Origin: Sycobia sp. Sy_11
Taxonomy: Eukaryota; Arthropoda; Insecta; Hymenoptera; Epichrysomallidae
Assembly (NCBI GenBank): GCA_018907035.1
Contig: JACCIC010000037.1
Location: 1,481,501 to 1,545,500 of the forward strand
Direction of reading: 5' to 3'
Length of the DNA: 64,000 bases
Part shown: positions 25,887-37,365 of the stretch, piece by piece
Numbering within the stretch: the first letter of the stretch is position 1
Layout of the letters: the number at the start of each line of letters is the position of its first letter
Notes under the pieces: generated by a model
The model's input: only the letters and a program-made list of their open reading frames with translations
Database searches by the model: none
Told to the model about the DNA's origin: nothing
Program-made: the position numbers and the translations under genes

Positions 25887-26585
25887 TCAAAATAAATTAT
25901 AAATTAAAGAAACATGCAGAAGGGGGGGGGGTAAGCACATAGGTCGAAAAATTCTCATATTCCAAAGTTCCACCTTCAAATGCTTTTGTCTCAACGTCAT
26001 CTTGCCTCTTCGTGCGCTCTTAATATTCCGAAAATAATACGAGAAATCGTCCCGACACGTCATGTCGGTCTCATTTAACGGGCCACAGCTGGTAAGAGGG
26101 AGGCAGAATTCTCGCCTGAGCGAACGATATAATAAAAGCGAAATAAACGTATGGATATGCTCTATACCGAGCGCAGTACGTCCATGGAAAATTCCGTACA
26201 GGTCAGCTGGTAGTGCAGTAAAGCTTTGCAGTTTCATACTTCCGTTTATTCTGGTCGGCAATAAATAAGTTTCTTTCGACTGTCTCCCCTTTTCACCCCT
26301 TCTCTCATACACCCTCTCTCTCTTTCTTCCTCGTTTCCTTTCTATGGCTCTCTCTTTCTCTCTCACCCACTCACTCGCTCCCCACCTGTATGCAAGAGCG
26401 ACAGGATAAATAATTCTCGGGGTGACGGCAGGGCCGCTGTGTCCGTGCACCCGCAGCACGCGCGACATACGAATGTCCGATCGATAAGGGGTTTTGATGA
26501 AACTCTGTATCGACGTCCACCGGCCCGTCGCGGCGGCCGCAGTCAAATAACGACAGTTACGCGGAATCGTTACCTCTCCTCGCTG
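25887..26585 (-). other. Longest open frame in the window, orphan, probably non-coding
   Basis: A minus-strand frame stays open for about 230 codons, from just inside 26590 down to 25887. Its first ATG comes only after about 40 codons. The middle is Arg/Lys/Glu-rich because it reads a CT-rich tract on the other strand. The remainder resembles no family I recognise. No convincing splice sites, signal peptide or conserved motif is visible. It is unusually long for AT-rich DNA but crosses low-complexity sequence that lacks stops. I read it as a chance frame or a non-coding RNA region rather than a gene. Confidence 0.2.
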
Positions 26586-26706
26586 TCACGGCGAGAAAGT
26601 CGTAATTTTCGCCGGTCCGTTGTTCGATTTTCCTTCTCAGGCGGTCTGGAGAGAGGGAGCGGACGATTCAATTTCGCTTCTCTCTTTCTCCCTCTCTTCC
26701 TCTCTA

Positions 26707-26709
<3 letters not shown>

Positions 26710-26781
<72 letters not shown>

Positions 26782-26790
26782 ATCTCTGTC
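26710..26790. repeat. (CT)n microsatellite
   Basis: Perfect CT array over 26710-26773, continued imperfectly to about 26790; it sits at the right edge of a GC-rich island. Confidence 0.95.
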
Positions 26791-28118
26791 GGCTATTTCG
26801 TGGCCACGACGAATTGTGAAACCGTCCGTTAAATCGAAGGATTTTCGTTTTTTCGAGCAATGTAAAGTACAACCGACCCATTGGGCGTTTTACGATTTTG
26901 GCCGAGATATTTTGTCAGAGGAATTGATAAAGAAGTTTATACGCGCAATTTAATTGATAGTTAATTTCGCTAATTTTTGCTTTTGATATAATTTTCATCC
27001 TTCTTTTATATTTGTTATTAAAAACTGACATTATATAATAGCTAGCTTTCTTTGTTAAACTTAATTTCTATGTTATTAATCTTCAACGATAAATTTTGTA
27101 AATAATTTAACATTGATACGTATTAATAACACAGACACGTAAGTGAATTCTTATGTTATGAACATACTTTTATATACATATCCTTATCTATTATTATTAT
27201 CGTTGTTACTGAATGACGTCGAAATATTTAAAAATATTAATATTTTTATATGATTAAAAATTAAATTAATAACTGAGTTTAGCGAAAAGAAAAGTATAGA
27301 CTTGTCACGGTCTTCATTAATATTGGTTATTTCACTTAATTTGAAAACTTAATTTTCATTTGATTGCCAATTCACACAGATTGATGTCGAAATTAATTTA
27401 TACATTTAATATTATAATATCATGAGATTGTATTAATACGAAATCCATAGTATCAAAATAAAAATCAATATTTAAAGTTAACCCACTTGAATATAAAATT
27501 TTTCTTCTTGAATTTGAATCTTGCCAATAATTTTCTATTAACCTCCTTTCATTTTTATTTTATTCGTAAAGAATTATACTTATAGGGAAAATTCGGTTGG
27601 GTTACTATAATATCAGAGAATATAGAAAATTAAACGAATATAAATTTGATTTAGTTGAATTTATGTAATTACAAATTACAATGTACTTTAAAATTTATTT
27701 TCGAAGCCTTGTGCTAATAAAGTAACATGTTTAACATATAGAATGCTTTAAATTTACGTAATCGTATATATAGTGTAGAGAAAAGTTTTTATTTCTAGAA
27801 AAGTGGAAGAATTTTGAAAAATAAAATAAAGATTACTTATAAAAAATTCAATATTTCCGTAAGAATTTGCGTTTCGATTACAATCCCTCCATTTGGAATT
27901 TCGCAAAATTTACAAAACGGAGTCTTGCAAGTGGCCCTTCCCGATTCGATGCCCAGAAAATGTTATTGGACTGTATGCGATTATCTCTCGTAATTCAACC
28001 ACGCATATAGCTTACGGAATTTAATTCGCATGCCCGTGTGCTCATTAGACGGTTCGTTCTTTTTCTTTTCCTTGTTCAATATTTGCACTGGAGCAGAAAA
28101 GAGAGAAGGACAGAGAGG

Positions 28119-28122
<4 letters not shown>

Positions 28123-28159
<37 letters not shown>
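28123..28159. repeat. (GA)n microsatellite
   Basis: Perfect GA array of about 37 bp within a GC-rich island. Confidence 0.95.
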
Positions 28160-28164
<5 letters not shown>

Positions 28165-28600
28165 AATCGTACTTAGATTTGATTTTAAATGAGTTTTCCC
28201 GACCTTCGGTATCGCCGTGCCGCGAGGCGCTCTGCACCGCTGCCGCTTTTCTTCCGTTGACACTAGTATATAACAAAGCAAAAGCCTCGTAACGATACAC
28301 TGCCGCTGCTTTTATACCCCCGCACACTTTTGATTTTATAGCCGCCGCTATAAATACATCTCGCTCCGTGCGCATCGTTTGTCGAAAGTCATGAGTCGGG
28401 GCTCCCTCCTTCAATGGGAATTATTGTCGCGCTCTCGGTGCAATTTCCATGTCGTGACGCGACGCGCGCCGATTACGACGTTCGTTTCGAACTTTTTAAA
28501 GGGCCCGTCGAGAGGAACTTCGAGCAGCTTCCGCGGGAAATTCAAAAACCTGCTCCCCGGGCGATAATAATTTTTATTCGACAAACTATTATTATCCCTG

Positions 28601-29164
28601 GCTCGGGCTTTCTGGCTGCGCTGTCTTTATTTATTCAGATCAGGAACTTTATACACAGAAAGCTTTGTGCTTTATTAATTCTGTTACGTTAAATTTCAGC
28701 ACATTTATTCGATTATAAAATTTAATCTATATAGAGCAGTGGATCTTTTTCGTTTGTGTTAATTCGAAACAGCGCTTTAAATCCAACATTTGTCTCAAAG
28801 ACTTCTTTTTTTCAGACTTTATATATTATGCTATATATGCGTTGGATTAATTTCGTGTCCTAAAGTTTCTTAGAGGTCAGAGATTAGGGGAGAAACGAGC
28901 GTCCCCACCTAAATCTCTGTAATATTATACTCTGTATTATACCGTAGTTACTTTTGTCGGAGTCCTGATTGAATCCTTGGGGTTCGCCCTTCGGGCTGAA
29001 ATCCTATTATCTATTTCTATACAGGAATATGTCGCTGGTGTCGTTTCCTATTGCACAGCTCGATGGAGAGTTTACATCCGCTTTAAATTTTACTTGCAAG
29101 CATATGACTTTAAACGTTATTTTACGCGAAATTAAAAAAGAGACTATAATATTGAATTATGGTG

Positions 29165-29218
<54 letters not shown>

Positions 29219-32200
29219 TATATAAAAAAGAGACTATAATATTGAAATAGAAATTAATATTTTAATATTGCAACGTCACTCGAAAGTTGTTCCGTCATTT
29301 GGTTGCGATTACAAAGCCTTCACTCAGATTGTTATCAAATTTTGCTTGTTGAATTTATTAGCAAGTTCAAAATTTCCTGTTCAAATTAATAGCATATAAA
29401 CACAAGAGAATGTTATTAAAATATAGAGTAAAGGCTTGTGTCAAATGGAGAAGTACACGAGATCATTTATCAATATTGCATAATCAATTCGCTGCATCTA
29501 CCTTTGGATTTTATGTACTAAAGTTAAGCCAATTGAAACCCGGACATTAGCTAATATATTGTAATCCGCTCTCGGTACATTCGACTCCATAAATTTTTCT
29601 CACAAACTTTTCAACTGCTTCTTATTTTTCAAATCGGATTTGTTTCCAACAAATCGAACGACTCACCTCGGAAACATCAACGCCATTCCCGATTCCCATA
29701 CACTACGACGAAAACTTCATATCCGAAATACAGGTTCGTATCGGAAGGGTGTATTATATAAAAGTATTATTACTTTACAATAGTTAGATGGGCCCCTGGG
29801 TAGCGCGGCTTGGGTGGCGGCTCGCCTTTTAAAGTACAATTTTTATCGCTCGCCACGGCACGACCACCATCCCATACACCATCAGGACACACGGGGGTGG
29901 AGGGGATTAAAGAAGCAATTTCCTTTCACGACACGTGTAAACCAACACCGGAGCGCCGCCCCTGCGCGGCACATGTAACATCATATATGTAGACGGTACC
30001 GCAGGTATATGCTGTAGCCGCAGGGACTACTACGTCCCCCCCCCCCATCCAGCCCAGTTTCCCACTAACTGATTTATTCTGGAAGTCGGGCATACCTACG
30101 CTTTCCGAGCGGATCGAGGGAGTCGGCGGAATGGGGGAGGAACTCGCAAAAGGCTCTCGGTGTCGCGAAATTAAATTGCAGATCTCGCGCGAAGAGAGCG
30201 AAGAAATGTGGGAGGAAACTCAATAAAATGTGCAGATATATATCTACTTGAATCTCGCGGATCGTTTCGTACGGGGTATATCGAGTGCTCGGTTCATGAA
30301 TGAAACATACGCGAGGCAGCGCTTCCAGCGTTACCCGCAATTTGCAATACTGATTGATCAAAATCTTCGACGGGCCGGTGGAACGGGAGGAGAAAACGAA
30401 TGGGCTAGAACGTAGGTTGGTTTTTCCACCTTTTTTGTTAAATGCGGATGCAGCGATAGCTGGCGAGCTGTGTACTTTGCCGAGTATTCGGCGTCGCTCT
30501 CTGACGCATGAACTGACCGTCAGACGAGGTTAATATTAAAGTTTTACAGAGTTTCGGAGAACGTCGAACAGTTGTGCGGAACAAACTTTAGCAGCAACAC
30601 TGGTTGGATGACTTGTATAAAATAATTTATCACATCGATTCGAGCTGTGTCTACAAAAAATACGCTGGTCTCTCGGCCCTCTCTCTCTCTCTCTCTCTCT
30701 CGACGCAATTATACATTTGCTTTTAACTTTGTGTTTGCAAAACATTGTGCGAAACCAATTTTATATACGCTTTACATGAAACTAACGTACTGAACTCTGT
30801 ACGCGATCAAATAAAGCTACTGCAAATTTTCTGCAATATTTTATTTGCCGCAGCTGATGAGGATGTTCGTTCATCAAGTGCAATATTCCTCGTCGTAATT
30901 TTATTAGCTGAGAAGACTACTCGGATTAACCAGCTCAAATAACCGCCCCGACAATATAAGTAAAACTCAACATGTATAACTATACGTTTTATACGAGCGA
31001 GTGGGTACATCACGTACGAATAATCTTTAGCCTCGTCTCTGTAATCACGTCACGTATATACGAAAGTCTGGGCATAACTTTCAAATCTTATACAGCTGTA
31101 ATCTAAAGTTATAAGCTCTCGGGCTTAGGCCTTAGCGAAGTAAGGCTTTGCCTCATTTATGAAAACTTAAATTTGCCCTGGGACCCTTATTATATAAACA
31201 ATTGAAATTATCAATTAATTTGGTAATTGAATAGTTTAAAAATAACAATGCCGCTGTGTATTTCATTGCTTATATTCAGACAATCGTTGTCAGAATGTCC
31301 GTGATACGACAATAATAAAAGCTAAAGCAAGCTTGCGCGATACCGAAGGCGACTCGCAAACGTATAGATAAGGGAAATAGGGTAAACCTTTATTTAAAAT
31401 AATTCCTCGACAAAAGGGCACATTTCGCATTGCCTTTGTGCGTAAGTCATGCATACGAACGATTTGAAGTAGATTTTGCTAAAGCGAGAGTAATTAAAAA
31501 GTCAGAGTATAGTGAGTACTTAATTTTGTCTGCATTGGCTAGACAATTCAATAATTCCACTTCTTGGTATTGCACCGCATCCCTCGGCTACTAACTTTTG
31601 TTTCCATTTCCTCCCTCATTCAAGTAATGAATATTTCAGAATTCGAGATAATTTGAACAATGATGTCTGGCGAATGAGATAAAAGAATGAGATAAATTTG
31701 CAAAAGACGTTTATTGCACATAATTAACAATAAAAGCGAGAGATAGAAAATAGTATACGAAGTTCTTAACAAGGGTACGGATACCATAATATGATTCATT
31801 TATATTCTTTTGTTCTAACAACTTTAGCAACAGATTTAGTAAATAAAATCGAAATGAAATTGACTTCGAGATATTCCATTGATCTTCAAAGGAAGCTTTC
31901 GTAACTAAAACGTGCCCGACCATCGGAAGTAATGAACATCATCGAATTTTCGCAACTAAGAAACTTTACCACGAATCGTAGTTTTATCAGCACGACACGT
32001 AATTTTTTTTAAGTATAGTAGGCTCTTTATAATTAATCTTTACTGCCTCCTTTATCTAATGTAACTTTCATTTTTGAGATGGAAATACCTGTTGATATCT
32101 TATTTAATCAGTGTATAATTTTGATCGAATCCCTGGATTTTTCTATAAATTTGAAATTCTTTATTGTGCATTAGAATAATTACTCGAAAATGAGATTAGT

Positions 32201-33579
32201 TTTTTTTATGATAGATTAACTAAGTATCTGTCGATTACTAGTTTATCAGCATTTCTACAAAAGTAATGGAAGTAAAGTTTTTTACTTATTTTGGTACACG
32301 ATTTTTACTCTTGTAGATTTTGAAATTGTGATTGCCATTTTTCGCAGCTTATTTATAAAACTGAAGATCAAAGAATTATATTGTCAAAGTAAGGATTTAT
32401 GATGAACTATTTCTACCTTAAGTGAATTTCACGGAATGTTTAATCAGCACTGCATTGAGAATCTTTTCTGCAAGATTATCAAAAACACTAAAATTGACGT
32501 AAATATTGGATATACTCCATACATAAGCAATATTATAAGCCATGATTTTAGAAAGATATTTATTCAAATAGTGAAGCAACTTGGATATTGTATGCAAATA
32601 ACATCATCTAGCCTGTGTAGACTAGTGATGAGGTCGAACAAAACAAACCAACTTTGAAGATAATTACAGTAGAGGAAGCTATGTAGAATGTATGAAAACA
32701 CAGAAACAAAAAAATTGATCAATAAAAAGAAAGGACAGAACGCAAAAGAACACTTATACGGAAATATTCTCTAATGGAAACAGAAAATGATGAAACAGTA
32801 ATGATAAAAGCAAGCAAGGAAATAAAATCACAAAAAGAAAAGGATAGTTAATCAAGCCATAAGGCAGACAGAGAGGTAAGAAATCAAATAATGAGGCAAC
32901 GCATATGTGGCAAAGAGAGACATAGTAAAAACACTGAACTTAAGAAAAGAACTCTTATCATCAAAGAGTTAAAAAAGATAAAATAATTAATCGTCTTTAA
33001 CTCGAATTTTATACGTAGCAGAGTTGACGGAATGGAGGCAGCCAACGCAACGGAAATTCATATCCTTAATTTCATTTTTATATTAAGATGAATATTGGGA
33101 GTTATTCGTGATTCGTGATTCATAATTCGTGATTATTGTACAGTTTTATAAATAGAAAGTTCCGTAAATAATATTTTTCCAATAAATTTTGAAACTCTTC
33201 AACTGAGTTGTTCGAACATCTCATTAGTCTTGAATTATTATAAATTTGGTAAGTTCTTTTACAGCATTATGTTTTTTATTCAAATACAATATTCCTTTCT
33301 GCGTATATAAGAATATGAATTTAAGATCTAAATTGTAGTTCTTGTTTTACAATTGTTAAGGAGTTATGCCATATTTCTCTGCATAATTAATAAATCGAAA
33401 TGCTGTTAATTAAAAATCAAAAATGAATTCGATCTAATAAAGATAATATTCTATTCGAACTTTCCAAGCAACAGATGGATTCATTCCATAAATAATAAGT
33501 ATTTACTTACATAAGTATTAACTATACTTACACTGTGAAAGGGTAAATTAACTATAGAAAATCGTATAATTTTTTTTAG
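28601..33579. other. Gene-free stretch with GC-rich patches
   Basis: Alternating AT-rich DNA and GC-rich patches (29770-30420 is the largest, with a run of 11 C at 30036-30046). A CT array lies at 30679-30701, and a short ATTCGTG-type tandem at 33103-33135. Open frames up to 95 codons occur on both strands over 30074-30361, without family resemblance. No gene is supported. Confidence 0.5.
29133..29246. repeat. Direct repeats flanking a (TA)n array
   Basis: A 24-bp sequence containing AAAAAAGAGACTATAATATT occurs identically at 29133-29156 and 29223-29246, 90 bp apart. Both copies are followed by related GATTAATAT/AAATTAATAT words. Between them is a TA array (29169-29213). This looks like a ~90-bp tandem duplication, with the TA run perhaps expanded afterwards. 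Confidence 0.9.
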
Positions 33580-33765
33580 CGGTACCCAGTTTCTCCCCGT
33601 GTATCAAAAGCAAAGAACGCTTACAACTCTCTTCTGCAGAATTCTTCATTTAACGACATCGCGGTGGCACGCCGAACGAGCAAAGTTGAGAAACAAATGG
33701 AACTTAACGATTATGTTCAAAGAAATTATGCGAACAATCTCCGTAGCAATGTCCTGTCGCGATAA
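33580..33765 (+). CDS. Weak candidate terminal coding exon, product unknown
   Basis: A TTTTTTTTAG acceptor-like sequence ends at 33579, and the frame starting at 33580 runs 61 codons to a TAA at 33763-33765. The peptide starts RYPVSPRVSKAKNAYNSLLQ and ends NNLRSNVLSR. A second acceptor-like CTCTCTTCTGCAG at 33627-33639 would keep the same frame. Composition is balanced (Asn, Ser, Arg, Val, Lys) and locally richer in GC than the flanks. I recognise no domain. No upstream exon or start can be linked, and a T-rich run plus AG is common in this DNA. An overlapping frame is also open, so chance is the main alternative. Confidence 0.22.
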   Translation, partial: RYPVSPRVSKAKNAYNSLLQNSSFNDIAVARRTSKVEKQMELNDYVQRNYANNLRSNVLSR

Positions 33766-36157
33766 ACACGCGGGTGATTAATTGTTCCGGACGCGTGAGC
33801 GAATCGAAACAGCAACCCTCCCCTTTAAGCTCGCCGAGATCAAAAACTCGCTCTGTGCGTCATTATATATAGCGCGCGTATAACATAAGACCGAGTACTT
33901 CTGCCTCGAGCTAATTTTATTCTTACCCTTCCGCTCTCGCCCCTCTCCGCTCGGATCCGGTCCTACGTCTAATTACAGCCGTAATGCAGAAGCGCGCAAC
34001 GCGCGACCGAGCATTTGCTGCGCTGACTCTTTCATCCAGCGTTGGAGCCACTTCCAATTTCAAGGCTACTGAATTTCGCCCCATCTCGGTTACTATTTGG
34101 AACGACCCTCTCTGGCCACCTCCCTTAAAAATTGCACGCACTCGCTGCCAGGTGAAAGGAGCCATTAGTGTAGGAGACCGCCACCTAGGTCGACTTCGGG
34201 ATCGTTAAAAAGTTTTTCCACTCGCGCCCGTTTTAATGGCTCCAGTTAATCATACGCCATCGTGGGGGCGCTGATGAGCAGAAGTAAATAGTGCACGCTA
34301 TTCGTTAAAAATCTTGGACGTTGGTAGAGTCTCGGTTGTTCCGAGCACTCTCGCCGTAAGAACTTTTCACCAGTCTCCTTCGACCCTCTTCATTTTTCAT
34401 TTTGTTCCATAAGACGCTATACTTGTTATGAGCGGAAAAGTTCTATAATTGAATTTATATTTGGAAATCGAATGATTGCAACGGTCTATACATATTACAA
34501 TCTAATAATGACTTTTACGATTCTTTTACAATTAATTTCCATTTTGGTTGCTCATTAACGTAGAATTATTTTCAATAATGTTCTTAATTTATTTTAAGAA
34601 TTGTTACTTAAATGAACTTTTTTTTATCAAATTATATGTTTTGAGATATCAATTTATTATAGATTAAATAAAATTATAACAACTTTAGTGCTTTTTCTAC
34701 AAAAATAGTTATAATAAGTCCTTGATTTAAAAAAAAAATTTTTTTTCTAGTAAAAAAACTTCTTTTCTATTCTACAGAAGCTACTGTAATTATTGACACA
34801 TTTAGTTCGGCATGCTCTAAACTTTTTTAAACCTTTTGAAAAATAAAATTCTAAAGGATCTGATAAATAATACGATTTTTAATTAAATCAGTAATAAGAT
34901 TCAAAAGAAATCATTCGCGTCTTAAAATCTCAACTAGTAAGGAAAATATAAAAAAATTGCAATACGGTATTTCTTACAAATCATCTCAGTATGCGAGCTT
35001 CGAAATAATAATGAGTCTAATTGAAAGTCTAAGAAAATATATTTTTAATCTTAGTTTAATGATATATATTATTCATACTTAAGGCTGAAAATAAAATTGC
35101 ACCTTTTAGATTTTTAATTGGGATCTTATTTCAGAGTTACTAGAAATAAGATGCTGTTCACGGACTTATGAGTGAGAATTATATCATTAAGAGTCGTCGA
35201 TTTTATTTTGCTTGAAATCTGCATAGAAAAAATTACGTATATAATATTATTGAAATAAATCATTTTAAAAGTGTCGAATTATAAAGAACCGATTTTCCCT
35301 CACAACTCCGCAGAATAAGTATCGACATGTTTTTGTGAAAATACCAAAGGATATTTTATCAGAATTTTCCAACATTAATTACGAATAATAAGCGATAAAA
35401 CATCGTTGAAATAATAAACAGAGCACAAAATAATAAATTAGAACATCTTGAATTAACTACTTTAAATTCTCAAAATATTAATTTCGAATAAAATATCTTA
35501 ATTCTGATAGAATTGTGAATTGCAATGCCGTTCTAACCAATACAAAAAATGTAAAAAGAATATTACGTATTATTTCATATAAATGCGCTTTCTATTTAAT
35601 AAGAATCTACATATAGTATATGGACGAGTGTAATGTACACAAAAGATTGTTTAAATCTGTAACAACATTCGTAATTGCTATAAGAACGAAAGTTTTACCG
35701 TATTTATTGTGTAATTCGATTAGGACGCACATCGATTCATGAACATTGTTTTATATAGTTTACTCACAAAAAGTTTATTTATTTATTTTCTCACTTATTC
35801 AGAGATCATTTAATTATACAACTTATAATAAATGCAGAATTACAGTTATCGTAGTCCTTTTCTAATTTCAAACGAAGAAATTTTCACAAGTTAACCGCCA
35901 TCCCTCTAGCCAACAGTGTTCCGTAATCGCTATACACTAATCGGTTTATGCGCGCAATGCACGCAGTTTGGAACTTTAGGCCATTCAAGCAGTAATGAAT
36001 ACTATTCTGCCCCTGCGCGCTCGTTCCATTGATTTTGCCCGCCCCGTGGCCTTATAGATACACACACCAGAGAACGCACACATATAAAACTTCCATTTCA
36101 AATGTAATACTCGCTTCGTATAAATGTGATTATATTGCGCAACAGTTCTAAAACTGT
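33766..36157. other. GC island then AT-rich gene-free DNA
   Basis: A GC-rich island continues to about 34250, with overlapping frames of 74-80 codons on opposite strands, neither convincing. AT-rich DNA follows to 35900, then a mixed patch with GC words (35980-36260). Confidence 0.5.
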
Positions 36158-36189
36158 ATACATACATACATACATACATACATACATAC
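36158..36189. repeat. (CATA)n microsatellite
   Basis: Eight CATA tetranucleotides in tandem, followed by degenerate CATACATACG, GTACGTGCGCGCGC and GTGTGTGT elements to about 36252. Confidence 0.93.
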
Positions 36190-36900
36190 GCACATTACTA
36201 CATACATACGTAGATACGTACGTGCGCGCGCACGAGCGCACGAGTGTGTGTGTATACGAACGGTGTGCCACCAGAGTTTGCAAATTCTCTTTCCGTTCAT
36301 TGTTTATGAATATCGCAGATTTCAACATGCTTGTGACACTTAATTTTTCAGTTCGCGAGGTATAAATCAACTTTAGCATCATTGTATTGCATTGTGCCGA
36401 ACTTTATCTTACATCACGGCAGCTATGAAATCACGGCAAAGTCCTGATTTAAAAGTCGTAGAGCGATGTGTTGATGATTTAAAAAATATTTTAAGTCTGT
36501 TATACGTATAAATTTATTAACAACTTTATATTGTTATTGATCCCTCGACTCTGTTTCAAATACATCTATATTTTCTCGGCCATGTCGTGTATATACGAAG
36601 TGATGTTTTTCTTCATTGCTCTCGTGAGATTTTAATTTTCTTTTTCTTTCTGTTCAACTGCAGAGGCGTGAACGCACATCGAGTTGGAGTGCTGGAAGCC
36701 AATTAGTTCGAGTCGATTGAGTTTGTTAACTTTATTCGACCTGAAACTACCTGGCTTGCTAAAAGAATCGTGGTCAAGAGGAAAGTCAGTAAATGTTTGC
36801 TGAGTATTTGATGATGTTTATACGCAATTTGTTAATTGACATAAGATACACAAAACACTTGAAGCATGGAATTTCTTATAGAATTACTGTATTCGATTTA

Positions 36901-36939
<39 letters not shown>

Positions 36940-37310
36940 TAAAACAAAAAAATAATAACAAGTTTTGGTCGGTGAAATGACAACATTAAATACATTTAGT
37001 TAAAATAATCTTAATAATTGTATTAGTTTTTCAGTTAATTCCTTAATTTTCAGGTAAATACAATTGGTGTTCATTATAAAACTGATGTTTTCGATATCAT
37101 TTTATAAAAATATATATATATATTACTATGTAGGATATTGCTCTGAGAAATATATAGTTTACGATTGTCAGCGTAATTTGTATACATTATTTGATAATTT
37201 TCACTAATATTGGAATCATTGGTATTATATATAATATCCAATAAGAACGTGCATGCCTGAGCCAATAAATATTTAATTTGAAGAAAAAGTAATTCATCTG
37301 GCTTTTGCTG

Positions 37311-37311
<1 letters not shown>

Positions 37312-37359
<48 letters not shown>
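37312..37359. repeat. (TA)n microsatellite
   Basis: Perfect TA array of about 48 bp. Confidence 0.95.

Positions 37360-37365
<6 letters not shown>

Larger units (their letters stand above)
26586..28600. other. GC-rich islands with CT and GA microsatellites
   Basis: A GC-rich, pyrimidine-rich island ends in a long CT array (26710-26773). An AT-rich block (26850-28000) follows, then a second GC-rich island (28020-28600) around a GA array. Open frames of 60-112 codons are read partly from the dinucleotide arrays. Confidence 0.45.
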
